From Tabrizicola soli (GTDB lineage: Bacteria > Pseudomonadota > Alphaproteobacteria > Rhodobacterales > Rhodobacteraceae): 64,000 bases of DNA. The position numbers and the translations under genes are program-made. Location: the NCBI RefSeq assembly GCF_015999335.1, contig NZ_JAEACP010000001.1, positions 248,001 through 312,000 on the forward strand, given 5' to 3'. Shown here piece after piece: positions 55,759-64,000 of this stretch. The notes under the pieces were generated by a model, which saw only the letters and a program-made list of their open reading frames with translations, was not told where the DNA came from and did no database searches. Each line of letters opens with the position of its first letter. The first letter of the stretch is position 1.

Positions 55759-57093
55759 TCACATCTCGTCCAGCGCCTCGACGGCCTTCTGCAGATCGTC
55801 CTTCGAGACTTCCTTCTCGGTCACCTTGGCCTGGGCCACGATGTGGTCGACGACCTTGTCCTCGAAGATCGGCGCGCGCAGCTGCTGCTGCATCTGGGCG
55901 TTCTTCTGCACGAATTCGAAGAACTGACGCTCCTGCCCCGGATACTGGCGGGCAGCGGCCAGGACGGCCTGGGTCATCTCGGCGTCGGTGACGGTCACCT
56001 CGGCCTTGCGGCCGATCTCGGCCAGCAGCAGGCCCAGGCGGACCCGGCGCTCGGCCAGCTTCTTGTGCTCGTCCGTCGGGTCGATCTGGCCATGGGCATG
56101 GCCATGATCGTCCGGGTGCTCCTCGTGGTAGAGCTGGTGCGCGATCTGGGCCGCCTCGGCCTCGACCAGGTTCTGGGGCAGGTCGAACTTGACCATCCCG
56201 TCCAGCTGGTCCAGCAGCGCACGCTTCAGCACGGCACGGGCAGCGCCCGAGTATTCGGCTTCCAGACGTTCGGAGATCTGGCCCTTCAGCGCGGCCAGGT
56301 CGTCCGCGCCGAACTTCTTGGCCAGCTCGTCGTCGATCTCGGCCGCCTTGGCCTCCTTCACCGCCTTGACGGTGCAGGCAAAGACCGCGGCCTTGCCGGC
56401 CAGGTGCTTGGCGCCATAGGTCTCGGGGAAGGACACGTTGACGCTGACTTCCTCGCCGACCTTCGCGCCGACCAGCTGCTCCTCGAAGCCCGGGATGAAC
56501 GAGCCCGAGCCCAGCACCAGCGGGTAATCCTCGGCCGAGCCACCCTCGAACAGCTCGCCGTCGACCGAACCCTTGAAGTCGATCACGACCTGGTCGCCGT
56601 CCTTGGCTTTCGAGCCTTTCTTGCGGTCGTCATAGGATTTGGCGGTGCCGGCCAGGTTGTCCAGCGCCTCGGCCACGGCCTTGTCGTCGGCCTTGACGAT
56701 CAGCCGCTCGAGCGTGACCTTCGAGGCATCGACCTCCGGGATCGGGGGCAGAGCGTCATAGCTCATCTCGACCACGACATCCTGGCCCTCTTTCCAGTCC
56801 TCGCCGCCGACCATCTTGACCTCGGGCTGCAGCGCCGGACGGTCGCCGGTCTTGTCGAAATGGTCGCGCATGGCGGCGTCGATGGCTTCCTGCATCGCAT
56901 CGCCCAGGATGCGCTGGCCGAACTGCTTCTTCAGGATCGCCAGCGGCACCTTGCCCTTGCGGAAGCCCTTGATCTCGACCTCGGGCTGGGCCTCCAGCAG
57001 CTTTTCCTGGACCTTGGCATCCAGTTCGGCCGCCGTGACCGTGATGGTGTAGCCGCGCTTGAGGCCTTCGTTCAGGGTCTCGGTGACCTGCAT
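55759..57093 (-). CDS. tig: Trigger factor
   Basis: A 444-residue ribosome-bound chaperone. The ribosome-docking signature is [20 protein letters not shown] near 40, followed by the FKBP-like PPIase domain (about 150-245, [30 protein letters not shown]) and the helical C-domain. Within the C-domain a His-rich loop ([20 protein letters not shown], near 320) is unusual and could bind metal. The frame is open far upstream into tRNA-Leu, but the start is at 57093 ([19 protein letters not shown]). Confidence 0.95.
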   Translation of the reverse strand: MQVTETLNEGLKRGYTITVTAAELDAKVQEKLLEAQPEVEIKGFRKGKVPLAILKKQFGQRILGDAMQEAIDAAMRDHFDKTGDRPALQPEVKMVGGEDWKEGQDVVVEMSYDALPPIPEVDASKVTLERLIVKADDKAVAEALDNLAGTAKSYDDRKKGSKAKDGDQVVIDFKGSVDGELFEGGSAEDYPLVLGSGSFIPGFEEQLVGAKVGEEVSVNVSFPETYGAKHLAGKAAVFACTVKAVKEAKAAEIDDELAKKFGADDLAALKGQISERLEAEYSGAARAVLKRALLDQLDGMVKFDLPQNLVEAEAAQIAHQLYHEEHPDDHGHAHGQIDPTDEHKKLAERRVRLGLLLAEIGRKAEVTVTDAEMTQAVLAAARQYPGQERQFFEFVQKNAQMQQQLRAPIFEDKVVDHIVAQAKVTEKEVSKDDLQKAVEALDEM

Positions 57094-57238
57094 TCTGGGA
57101 TGTCCTTCCTCGATCGTTCTGGCGCCGGGGCGCAATAGTTCACGGACGCGAAGGCAAGGCCCCGCGCGGTATCGCGCGCCTTCTAGCAAAGCTTTCCCGC
57201 CGGTGTAAGGGGAAAATCGCCGCCGCTGCGGCCGGAAC

Positions 57239-57323
57239 TGGTGCGGGTGAAGGGACTTGAACCCCCATGCCTTGCGGCGCCGGAACCTAAATCCGGTGCG
57301 TCTGCCAGTTTCGCCACACCCGC
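57239..57323 (-). tRNA. tRNA-Leu (UAG)
   Basis: On the minus strand: acceptor GCGGGTG pairs with CACCCGC, discriminator A, encoded CCA. Anticodon stem CCGGA/TCCGG encloses TTTAGGT, anticodon TAG. A long variable arm (GCGCCGCAAGGC region) marks a type II tRNA. 85 bases including CCA. Confidence 0.96.
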
Positions 57324-57494
57324 ACGCAGCGCCTTCTAGCAAACCCCCGCCCCGGGCGCGAGGGCCAATCGCCGCATTGCTGACACAACCCCTGCGCGAT
57401 CACGCCACATCTGCCGCGCATAAACCAAAGAGTAACCGCATGCCGGTCAAGATGCGATGCGACAAGACCCTGGGTGCAAGGCGGGTATGCGACC

Positions 57495-57974
57495 ATGAAT
57501 ACGTCAGTGCGGATCGAAACCGGCAACAGCTCAGGGGTGCAGCCTTCGGGGCTGATGGCCGGGACCCTGGTCCGCACGCTGGACGGCATCCTGCCGGTCG
57601 AATTCCTCGAGCCCGGCGACCGGATCGTCACCCGCTCGGGCGCGCGGCGGCTGGGCTCGGTCTCGGTATCGAAGCGGCGGATGCTGCGCGTGGTGCGGAT
57701 CTCGGCCTCCTCGCTTGGCCATGACCGGCCGGAACACGATCTCCTCCTCGCCCCCGGCCAGCCTGTCGTGATCCGCGACTGGCGCGCCACCGCCATCTAC
57801 GGCACCCCCATCGCCGCGATCCCGGCCGAACGCCTGGTCGATGGCGACTTCATCCGCGAGGAGATCCTGCCCGAGGCCCGCCTTTTCACCCTCCGCTTCG
57901 CCGAGGATGAGGTGATCTGGGCCGAAGGCCTGGAAATCGGCTGCCCCGCGATGGAAACCGAACCCGTCCTCTAA
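57495..57974 (+). CDS. Hint-domain protein lacking the catalytic cysteine
   Basis: A 159-residue protein with a Hint_2 (Hedgehog/intein) fold: AGTLVRTLDGILPVEFLEPG and DRIVTRSGARRLGSV at about 29-63, then HDLLLAPGQPVVIRDWRATA near 90 and ARLFTLRFAEDEVIWAEGLE. The residue that should be the nucleophilic Cys before AGT is replaced (SGLMAGT), so self-processing is unlikely. ATG at 57495 with AAGGCGGG about eight bases upstream. Many Rhodobacterales have several such proteins of unknown use. Overlaps the convergent LysR gene by four bases. Confidence 0.82.
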   Translation: MNTSVRIETGNSSGVQPSGLMAGTLVRTLDGILPVEFLEPGDRIVTRSGARRLGSVSVSKRRMLRVVRISASSLGHDRPEHDLLLAPGQPVVIRDWRATAIYGTPIAAIPAERLVDGDFIREEILPEARLFTLRFAEDEVIWAEGLEIGCPAMETEPVL

Positions 57975-58908
57975 CGTCCCCAGGCCACGGCATTCTCGTG
58001 CCGCTTGATCAGGTGCTTCAGGTCCTCGAAGGCCGTGGTCAGGTGCAGCGCCAAACGCTCCGCCGCCTGCGACCGCGCCCGCCCGGTCCGGCGCAGGATG
58101 CCAAGTCTCCGGTTCGGCTGCGGCAGCTCCAGCGGCAGGGCGGCGATCCGGTTCTCCGTGCGCTGCGCAACGACCACCGAGAAGGGCAGCACCGCCAGCG
58201 CATTGGTCTCGGACATGTAGTTGATCACGCTCATCAGGCTGCCGCCGGAATAACGGATCGTGACCTCGGAGAGACCGATGGTCAGCAGGATCGAATGCAG
58301 GTCCGACCGCAGCGGCGATCCCGGCAATGGTGCCACCCAGGGCGATTCGGTCAGGTCCGACAGCTGCAACCGCCGCTTGCGCGTCAGCGCATGGCCGGTG
58401 CGGCAGGCCACGACATTGCGGCCGGGCAGAAGCTCCAGGAACTCGAACTCCGGCCCGGCCTCGATATGGCCGATCGGCACGATGGCAAGGTCGATCAGGT
58501 CATCCTCCAGCGCCGCCATCAGGTCGGGCAGGTTGCCATAACTCTGCTGCACCGAGACATCGGGCTCGACGTTCTGGAACCCCGCCACCATCCGGCTGAT
58601 CATCGCATCCATGAAGAAGGGGACACCCCCCACCCGCACCAGCCCGCGCGTGCCGGTCAGGAAGCCCTTGACCGTATCCGTCGCCCGGCGCGAGGCGACC
58701 AGCATCGCGCGCCCATGCGCCGCCAGCGGCGTCGCCTGCAACGGCCGCTTGCCCTTGACGAACAAGGGCTGGCCGATCCGCGCCTCCAGCATCGCCAACG
58801 AGCGGCTCACCGCCGGCTGCGTCGCCCCAAAGCCTGCGCGCCGCCGCTGATCGTGCCCGCGTCCAGCACCGCCGCCAATTGCATGAGATGGGATTCGTTC
58901 AGTTTCAT
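57971..58908 (-). pseudogene. LysR regulator of the hydroxyquinol locus, frameshifted
   Basis: Read from the ATG at 58908 the protein begins MKLNESHLMQLAAVLDAGTI then SGGAQALG and runs out of frame at a run of four G (plus-strand CCCC, 58825-58828). One base more would continue directly into ATQPAVSRSLAMLEARIGQP, completing a normal helix-turn-helix. The rest (57971 to about 58828, FFMDAMISRMVAGFQNVEPD onward) is an intact effector domain. So a single-base deletion breaks the gene, by sequencing error in a homopolymer or by real decay. A CatR/ClcR-type operator overlaps the start. Confidence 0.82.
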
Positions 58909-58921
58909 ACCAACATGGTAT
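58907..58921. promoter_or_regulatory. LysR operator ATAC-N7-GTAT at the hydroxyquinol locus
   Basis: ATAC (58907-58910), seven bases, GTAT (58918-58921), part of the larger dyad CATACCA-ACA-TGGTATG. This is exactly the ATAC-N7-GTAT (T-N11-A) site described for CatR/ClcR/CbnR-type regulators of aromatic ring cleavage. It overlaps the lysR start codon and stands about 80 bases before the dioxygenase. Confidence 0.7.
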
Positions 58922-59003
58922 GATACTCGGCGCAGATTTCATCGCCCTTCCTGCGCCGCCGCGTCATCTTTCCTTTCGCGGGAAGTGGAGGCCCGCGCCC
59001 ACC

Positions 59004-59864
59004 ATGCAGGCAAAGCCAGCCGACGATACCGTCTCCGGGGCCTTCGCCCGACGTCTCGGCCCCAGCCGCGAGGCGCGGCTTGGCGCGGCGGTGCTGGCCG
59101 TTGTCGGCCGGGCGCATGACCTCGTAGCCGAGCTGAAGCCCACCCCGGCCGAATTCCGCGCGCTGGTGGATTTCCTGACCGAGCTTGGCCATGCCTCGGA
59201 TGCCCGGCGGCAGGAATGGGTGCTCCTGGCCGATGTGACCGGCCTCTCCACCCTGGTCGAGGAGCAGAACACCCCCTGCCCGCCCGGCACGACCCCTGCA
59301 ACCCTGCCCGGCCCGTTCTACCGCGACGACGTGCCCGAGCTTCCCGCCGGCGCCAACCTGTCGCGCGATGGCCTGGGCGAGGCGCTGGCGGTCTCGCTCC
59401 GTGTCACCGATCTGGACGGCGGCCCGGTTCCGGACGCGCTGGTCGAGGTCTGGCAGGCCAATGCTTGCGGCCGCTACGAGAATCAGGACCCCGACCGCCA
59501 GCCCGAGTTCAACCTGCGCGGCCGGTTGCGCAGCGATGCCATGGGGCGGCTCTCCTTCCGCAGCGTGAAGCCGTGCGGCTATGCCCTGCCCGAGGATGGC
59601 CGCGTCGGCCGCCTGATGTCCGCGCTCGGCCTCAGGCTGGAACGCCCGGCGCACATCCATTTCAAGGTCACCGCCCCCGGTTTCCGCACCCTGGTCACCC
59701 ATGTCTTCGACCGCGACGATCCCGCGATCCGCCGCGATGCGCTTTTCGGCGTCCGGCCCGAGCTTCTGGCCGAATTCTGTCGCCTGCCCCCCGGCGGCCC
59801 CGCCCGCCACGCGCTGGACCTGACCCTGGTCCTCGTTCCCGCCGCAGAGGAGATCCCCCGATGA
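59004..59864 (+). CDS. Hydroxyquinol 1,2-dioxygenase (intradiol)
   Basis: A 286-residue non-haem Fe(III) dioxygenase that opens hydroxyquinol between its adjacent hydroxyls, giving maleylacetate. Residues 20-90 form the N-terminal dimerisation domain; the catalytic domain starts at LPGPFYRDD. All four iron ligands are present: Tyr158 (CGRYENQ), Tyr193 (CGYALPED), His217 and His219 (RPAHIHFKV). Hydroxyquinol is inferred over catechol because a maleylacetate reductase gene overlaps the stop (ATGA). I chose the ATG at 59004. Confidence 0.87.
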   Translation: MQAKPADDTVSGAFARRLGPSREARLGAAVLAVVGRAHDLVAELKPTPAEFRALVDFLTELGHASDARRQEWVLLADVTGLSTLVEEQNTPCPPGTTPATLPGPFYRDDVPELPAGANLSRDGLGEALAVSLRVTDLDGGPVPDALVEVWQANACGRYENQDPDRQPEFNLRGRLRSDAMGRLSFRSVKPCGYALPEDGRVGRLMSALGLRLERPAHIHFKVTAPGFRTLVTHVFDRDDPAIRRDALFGVRPELLAEFCRLPPGGPARHALDLTLVLVPAAEEIPR

Positions 59865-60922
59865 CCCGCGCCTTCACCTTTCCCGGCATCACCACCCGCG
59901 TCGTCTTCGGCGCCGGCACGCTCGCCCGGACCGGCGAGGAGCTTGCCCGCCTCGGCCATTCCCGCGCGCTGGTGCTCTCGACGCCGAACCAGCGCCAGGA
60001 CGCGCAGGCCCTGGCCGAACGCCTGGGTGACAAGGCCGCCGGCGTCTTTGCCGGGGCCAGGATGCACACGCCGGTCGAGGTGACGGAAAAGGCGGTGCAG
60101 GCCTTTCTCGACACCGGCTCGGATTGCGTGATCTCGCTTGGCGGCGGCTCGACCACCGGGCTCGGCAAGGCTATCGCCGTGCGCACCGGCGCCGACCAGA
60201 TCGCCATTCCCACCACCTATGCCGGCTCCGAGATGACCGACATCCTGGGCGAGACCGCGAGCGGCGAAAAGACCACCCGCCGCGAGGCCGCGATCCGGCC
60301 CGAGGTGGTGATCTACGACGTCGACCTCACCCTCTCGCTGCCGCTCGGCCTGACCGTGACCTCGGCGCTCAATGCCATCGCGCACGCGATGGAGGCCTTC
60401 TACGCCCCCGACCGCAACCCGGTGATCGAGGCGATGTGCCGCGACGCGATGCGCGCCTTCCAGAGCGCGATCCCCCGGCTGGTCCAGGACCCCGCCGACC
60501 GCGAGGCCCGGGGCGAGGCGCTTTATGCCGCCTGGTGCTGCTCGACCGCGCTTGGCCAGGTCTCCATGGCGCTGCACCACAAGCTTGCCCATGTCCTCGG
60601 CGGCAGCTTCGACCTGCCCCATGCCGAGACCCACGCCATCCTCTTGCCCCATACCACCGCCTTCAACGCCGCCGCCGTCCCCGACCTCCTTTCCCCGATC
60701 GCCGGGGTCTTCGGCGCGCCCGCCGGGGCGGGCCTGTGGGACTTCGCCAAGGCCTCGGGCGCACCGATGCGGCTGGCCGACCTCGGCCTTGCCAAGGCCG
60801 ACCTGCCCCGCGCCGCCGCCATCGCGATGAAGAACAAGTATTGGAACCCCCGCCCCTTCGACGAGGCCGCGATCCTGACCCTGCTGCAGGCCGCCTGGGC
60901 AGGCACCCGCCCCGCAAGCTGA
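59861..60922 (+). CDS. Maleylacetate reductase
   Basis: A 353-residue iron-alcohol-dehydrogenase-family protein reducing maleylacetate to 3-oxoadipate with NAD(P)H. The cofactor loop SLGGGSTTGLGKAIA is near 93-107; AIPTTYAGSEMTDILGE near 116-132 is the maleylacetate reductase hallmark; HHKLAHVLGGSFDLPHAETH near 230-250 retains histidines of the family. Product feeds the beta-ketoadipate pathway, whose later genes are not in the window. Translationally coupled to the dioxygenase. Two hairpins follow, including CCGGGCG-AAA-CGCCCGG (60956-60972). Confidence 0.92.
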   Translation: MTRAFTFPGITTRVVFGAGTLARTGEELARLGHSRALVLSTPNQRQDAQALAERLGDKAAGVFAGARMHTPVEVTEKAVQAFLDTGSDCVISLGGGSTTGLGKAIAVRTGADQIAIPTTYAGSEMTDILGETASGEKTTRREAAIRPEVVIYDVDLTLSLPLGLTVTSALNAIAHAMEAFYAPDRNPVIEAMCRDAMRAFQSAIPRLVQDPADREARGEALYAAWCCSTALGQVSMALHHKLAHVLGGSFDLPHAETHAILLPHTTAFNAAAVPDLLSPIAGVFGAPAGAGLWDFAKASGAPMRLADLGLAKADLPRAAAIAMKNKYWNPRPFDEAAILTLLQAAWAGTRPAS

Positions 60923-60994
60923 TTCCCCCCCCGCGGGAGGCGGGGTCATCCATGACCGGGCGAAACGCCCGGCGAAACTCAAGGGAGAGAAGTG

Positions 60995-62734
60995 ATGGCA
61001 GACATCACGACCGACGTTCTTGTGGTGGGCTCCGGGCCCGCAGGCTCGGCCACGGCGGCGCTTCTGGCGTCCTGCGTGGTCGAGGTCCTGGTGATCAACC
61101 GCTACCGCTGGCTGGCCAACACCCCACGCGCCCATATCACCAACCAGCGCACGATGGAGGTGCTGCGCGACCTTGGCCCCGAGGTGGAATCCGAGGCGAT
61201 GAAGCACGCCACCCATCAGGAGCTGATGGGCAACAACGTCTTCTGCGAAAGCCTCACCGGCGAGGAACTGGGCCGGATGCAGTCCTGGGGCACCGCGCCC
61301 GCATCCAAGGCCCGCCACCAGCTCGCCAGCCCCTGCGAGATGAACGACCTGCCCCAGACCTTCATGGAGCCGATCCTCTTCGGCACGGCCTGCCGGCGCG
61401 GCGCGCAGTCGCGCATGTCCACCGAATACCTCTCCCACGTCCAGGATGACGAGGGCGTCACCACCACCTGCCGCGACCGGCTGACCGGCAAGGACTTCAC
61501 CGTGCGGTCGAAATACCTGGTCGGCGCGGATGGCGGCAACAGCCTCGTCGCCGAACACCTCGGCCTGCCGTTCGAGGGCAGGATGGGCGTCGGCGGCAGC
61601 ATGAACATCCTGTTCCGCGCCGACCTGTCGAAATACGTCGCGCACCGGCCTTCGGTCCTCAGCCCGGCGCCGATGTCGGCGGCATCGGCATGGGCCTCGT
61701 GCGTATGGTCCGACCCTGGAACGAATGGCTGATCGTCTGGGGCTATGACATCACCCGGCCCGCTCCGGTGGTGGACCATGCCCTCGCCATCCAGGTCGCG
61801 CGCCAGCTGGTCGGCGCCCCCGATCTCGAGATCGAGCTTCTGGTCGCCAATACCTGGACGGTGAACAACTGCTTCGCCACCCGGATGCAGAAGGGCCGCG
61901 CCTTCATCATGAGCGACGCCGCGCACCGGCATCCGCCCTCGAACGGGCTCGGCTCGAACACCTCGATCCAGGACGCCTTCAACCTCGCCTGGAAACTCGC
62001 CACCGTGATCAAGGGCCAGGCCAGCCCGAGACTCCTGGACAGCTACAGCGTGGAACGCGCGCCCGTCGCGCGCCAGATCGTCACCCGCGCCAACCAGTCG
62101 ATCACCGAATTCGGCCCGATCTTCGAGGCGCTCGGCATGGACGGCGGCATCGACCACGAGAAGATCCAGCGCAACATGGCCGCCCGCTGCGACGCAACCC
62201 CCGCGGCCGAGGCGCAGCGCGAGGCGCTCCGCAAGGCCTTCGAGTTCAAGAAATACGAATTCGACGCACGGGGTCGAGATGAACCAGCGTTACGCCTCCG
62301 GCGCGATCCTGACCGACGGCCAGACCCCGCCCGCGCCAAACGCCGACATGCAGCTTTACTACCAGCCCACCACCTTCCCCGGCGCGCGCCTGCCGCATGT
62401 CTGGCTCTACGACCGGCAGGGCGGGAAACACTCCAGCCTCGACCTCACCGGCAAGGGCCGCTTCACCCTGCTGACCGGGATCGGCGGCGAGGGCTGGATC
62501 GCGGCCGCCGAACAGGTCGCGGCCGAACTCGGCCTGCCGATCCATTGCGTCAAGATCGGCCCGCGCTGCGCCTATGAGGACCACATGGGCGACTGGGCCC
62601 GCGCGCGTGAGGTGACCGACGCCGGCTGCGTCCTCGTCCGCCCCGACCACCACGTCGCCTGGCGCAGCCCCACCGCCAGCACCGACCCACGGGCCGAACT
62701 GACCCGCGCCCTGCGCGCCGTCCTCGGCCGCTGA
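60995..62734 (+). pseudogene. FAD-dependent aromatic hydroxylase (resorcinol/phenol type), two frameshifts
   Basis: Three consecutive frame segments together encode one PheA/TfdB-like flavin monooxygenase of about 580 residues. Segment 1 (60995 to about 61658): VVGSGPAGSATAALL, KYLVGADGGNSLVAEHL. Segment 2 (about 61660 to 62268): QPGADVGGIGMGLVRMVRPW, SDAAHRHPPSNGLGSNTSIQ. Segment 3 (about 62272 to 62734): thioredoxin-like C-domain (GILTDG-like opening, FTLLTGIGGEGW). The first break lies after HRPSVL and also lacks a few residues I expect there; the second lost two bases in a CACAC-like stretch. The product would hydroxylate a resorcinol-like ring to hydroxyquinol. AGGGAGA precedes the ATG. 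Confidence 0.82.
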
Positions 62735-62795
62735 CCTCCCGGCCCGCGCGCACCTCTCCGCGCGGGTCCTCCCGAAGCCCCCTTCATACTGGCCG

Positions 62796-62848
62796 AATAT
62801 CCCGCCGGAGGCCGCCCGAGGGCTTTTGCGTCCTTCACGCAAAAACCC
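62796..62848. repeat. Second copy of the CCCGCCGGAGG repeat plus hairpin
   Basis: AATATCCCGCCGGAGGC (62796-62812) matches the core at 51157-51175. It is followed by a hairpin, GGG-c-TTTTGCGT (62820-62831) with ACGCAAAA-a-CCC (62837-62848), which may end transcription of the hydroxylase gene. The remaining 294-bp gap before the pstS-like gene shows only the Pho-box-like repeat. Confidence 0.5.
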
Positions 62849-62927
62849 GAGACAAAAGGAACGCGGAACGCGCTCATCTTGACAGACGTCCCGCACCCGC
62901 GCGCCGCGAGGCCCGGAATTCCTCTCC

Positions 62928-62967
62928 CTGTCACACAGCTTTTACATTCCCGATAAACAAGCGTCAC
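62928..62967 (+). promoter_or_regulatory. Pho-box-like 11-bp repeats upstream of the pstS-like gene
   Basis: CTGTCAC at 62928-62934 agrees with the PhoB half-site CTGTCAT at six of seven bases. At the same 11-base phase come CTTTTAC (62939-62945, 5 of 7 to the first) and, two turns later, GCGTCAC (62961-62967, 5 of 7). PhoB binds such 11-bp direct repeats. The site is 65-104 bases before the start of the gene. Confidence 0.5.
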
Positions 62968-63031
62968 AACCGACGACTAGAGCCGGACGCACGCTGCCAC
63001 ATTCGGCCGCACGTCAAGCAGGAGTGACCCA

Positions 63032-64000
63032 ATGACCCCCGTCCACCTGACCGTCTCGGTCCTGGCCTTCGCCGCCGCCTCGGCGCTGCCCGCCATGGCC
63101 CGCGACCAGATCCAGATCACCGGCTCGTCCACCGTGCTGCCCTATGCCACCATCGTCGCCGAGGCCTTCGGCGAGAATTTCGACTTCCCCAGCCCGGTCG
63201 TGGAAGGTGGCGGTTCGGGTGCGGGCCGCAAGAAGCTCTGCGAAGGCGTCGGCGAGACCACCGTAGACATCGCCAACTCCTCCAGCCGCATCTCGCAGTC
63301 GGACATCGACCTCTGCGCCAAGAACGGCGTGGCCGAGGTGATGGAAGTCCGTTTCGGCTATGACGGCATCGTCTTCGCCTCGGACGTGAACGGCGCCGAT
63401 TTCGCGCTGACCCCGGCCGATGTCTACAACGCGCTGGCCGCCAGGGTCGCCAAGGACGGCGCGCTGGCCGACAACGCCACCGCCCAATGGGTCGACGTGA
63501 ACGCCGGACTGCCCGCCCAGGCCATCCTCGCCTACATCCCCGGCACCAAGCACGGCACCCGCGAAGTCTTCGACGTCAAGGTGCTCGAGGCGGGCTGCAA
63601 GGACAGCGGCGCCTATGACCTGTTCCTCGCCGCTGCCGAAGGCGCGGACGACAAGGAAAAGGACGGCAACGCCAAGAAGGCCTGCATCGAGCTGCGCAAG
63701 GACGGCAAGTCGGTCGACATCGACGGCGACTACACCGAGACCCTGGCCCGCCTCGACGCCGACAAGAACGCGGTCGGCATCTTCGGGCTGTCCTTCTACC
63801 AGAACAACACCGACAAGCTTAAGGTCGCCACCATGTCGGGCGTCGTCCCCTCCGTGGAGAGCATCGCCTCGGGCGACTATCCGGTGTCGCGCCCGCTCTA
63901 CTTCTACGTCAAGAAGGCGCATATCGGCGTGATCCCCGGCCTGAAGGAATATATCGAGTTCTTCGTCTCCGACGACATGGCCGGCCCCGAGGGCCCGCTG
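63032..64000 (+). CDS. PstS-like phosphate ABC transporter binding protein (3' end outside window)
   Basis: The visible 323 codons encode a signal peptide (cleaved after AMA, residue 23) and a periplasmic binding protein. ITGSSTVLPYATIVAEAFGE and VVEGGGSGAGRKKLCEGVGE (near 28-68) are the phosphate-binding loops of the PstS superfamily, followed by IANSSSRIS and a hinge with KHGTREVFD near 172. A charged insert (GADDKEKDGNAKKACIELRK) is unlike E. coli PstS. CAGGAG precedes the ATG. The end is cut at the window edge; pstC, pstA and pstB would be expected beyond it. Confidence 0.88.
   Translation, partial: MTPVHLTVSVLAFAAASALPAMARDQIQITGSSTVLPYATIVAEAFGENFDFPSPVVEGGGSGAGRKKLCEGVGETTVDIANSSSRISQSDIDLCAKNGVAEVMEVRFGYDGIVFASDVNGADFALTPADVYNALAARVAKDGALADNATAQWVDVNAGLPAQAILAYIPGTKHGTREVFDVKVLEAGCKDSGAYDLFLAAAEGADDKEKDGNAKKACIELRKDGKSVDIDGDYTETLARLDADKNAVGIFGLSFYQNNTDKLKVATMSGVVPSVESIASGDYPVSRPLYFYVKKAHIGVIPGLKEYIEFFVSDDMAGPEGPL

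Overview
The window is a GC-rich, gene-dense stretch of an alphaproteobacterial chromosome, most likely from the order Rhodobacterales (Rhodobacter/Cereibacter/Paracoccus relatives). Evidence for this: a C4-pathway 5-aminolevulinate synthase (hemA) with an FnrL-type site, a LexA box of the alphaproteobacterial GAAC-N7-GAAC type in front of uvrA, a rodZ-ispG pair, DUF1127-like and Hint-domain small proteins, and codon use rich in G/C third positions. I assign no species. About 64 protein genes and three tRNA genes cover nearly all of it. I see no rRNA, CRISPR array, insertion sequence, integrase or prophage.

Layout. 1-8.9 kb: cell division (zapA and a coiled-coil neighbour) divergent from central carbon genes: transketolase and two tandem GAPDH genes with different cofactor signatures, both preceded by a LacI-type palindrome. 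8.9-14.6 kb: coaD, a CBS protein, a LysR regulator and a glycosyltransferase divergent from mmsA, then two small secreted proteins. 14.6-28 kb: uvrA with an SOS box, a rhodanese, two MFS transporters, lipoamide dehydrogenase, and a compact minus-strand operon (AsmA-like giant, queA, DUF3147, MFS). 28-39 kb: envelope genes, with an M23 endopeptidase overlapping a bactofilin, then amidase and PBP1A, prfB and a DsbA-like thiol oxidoreductase. 39-47.8 kb: an MFS/LysR divergent pair, ispG, rodZ, hemA, an M20 peptidase-GNAT pair and two tandem tRNA-Asp genes. 47.8-53 kb: pirin, fabD-fabG-acpP, a 421-bp repeat-filled gap, then the rpsF-rpsR-rplI ribosomal operon. 53-58 kb: EamA permease, HxlR regulator and acyl-CoA dehydrogenase, trigger factor, tRNA-Leu, Hint-domain protein. 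58-62.7 kb: a hydroxyquinol (resorcinol-type) catabolic locus. 63 kb to the end: the start of a PstS-like phosphate-binding protein behind a Pho-box-like repeat.

The most noteworthy observations are these. The aromatic catabolic locus carries three frame breaks (one in the LysR regulator, two in the FAD hydroxylase) while its dioxygenase and maleylacetate reductase are intact, so it is either decaying or locally mis-sequenced. Three intergenic copies of an imperfect palindrome (19.2, 41.35 and 47.15 kb) change both arms together, which marks them as a dispersed structured repeat family. The leader of rpsF can fold into a nested hairpin with a CCG loop like the S6:S18 autoregulatory motif. The two GAPDH paralogues look like an NADP-leaning and an NAD enzyme under one operator type. 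I did not find a clearly new multi-gene system; the REP-like repeats and the decaying catabolic locus are the best candidates for follow-up.
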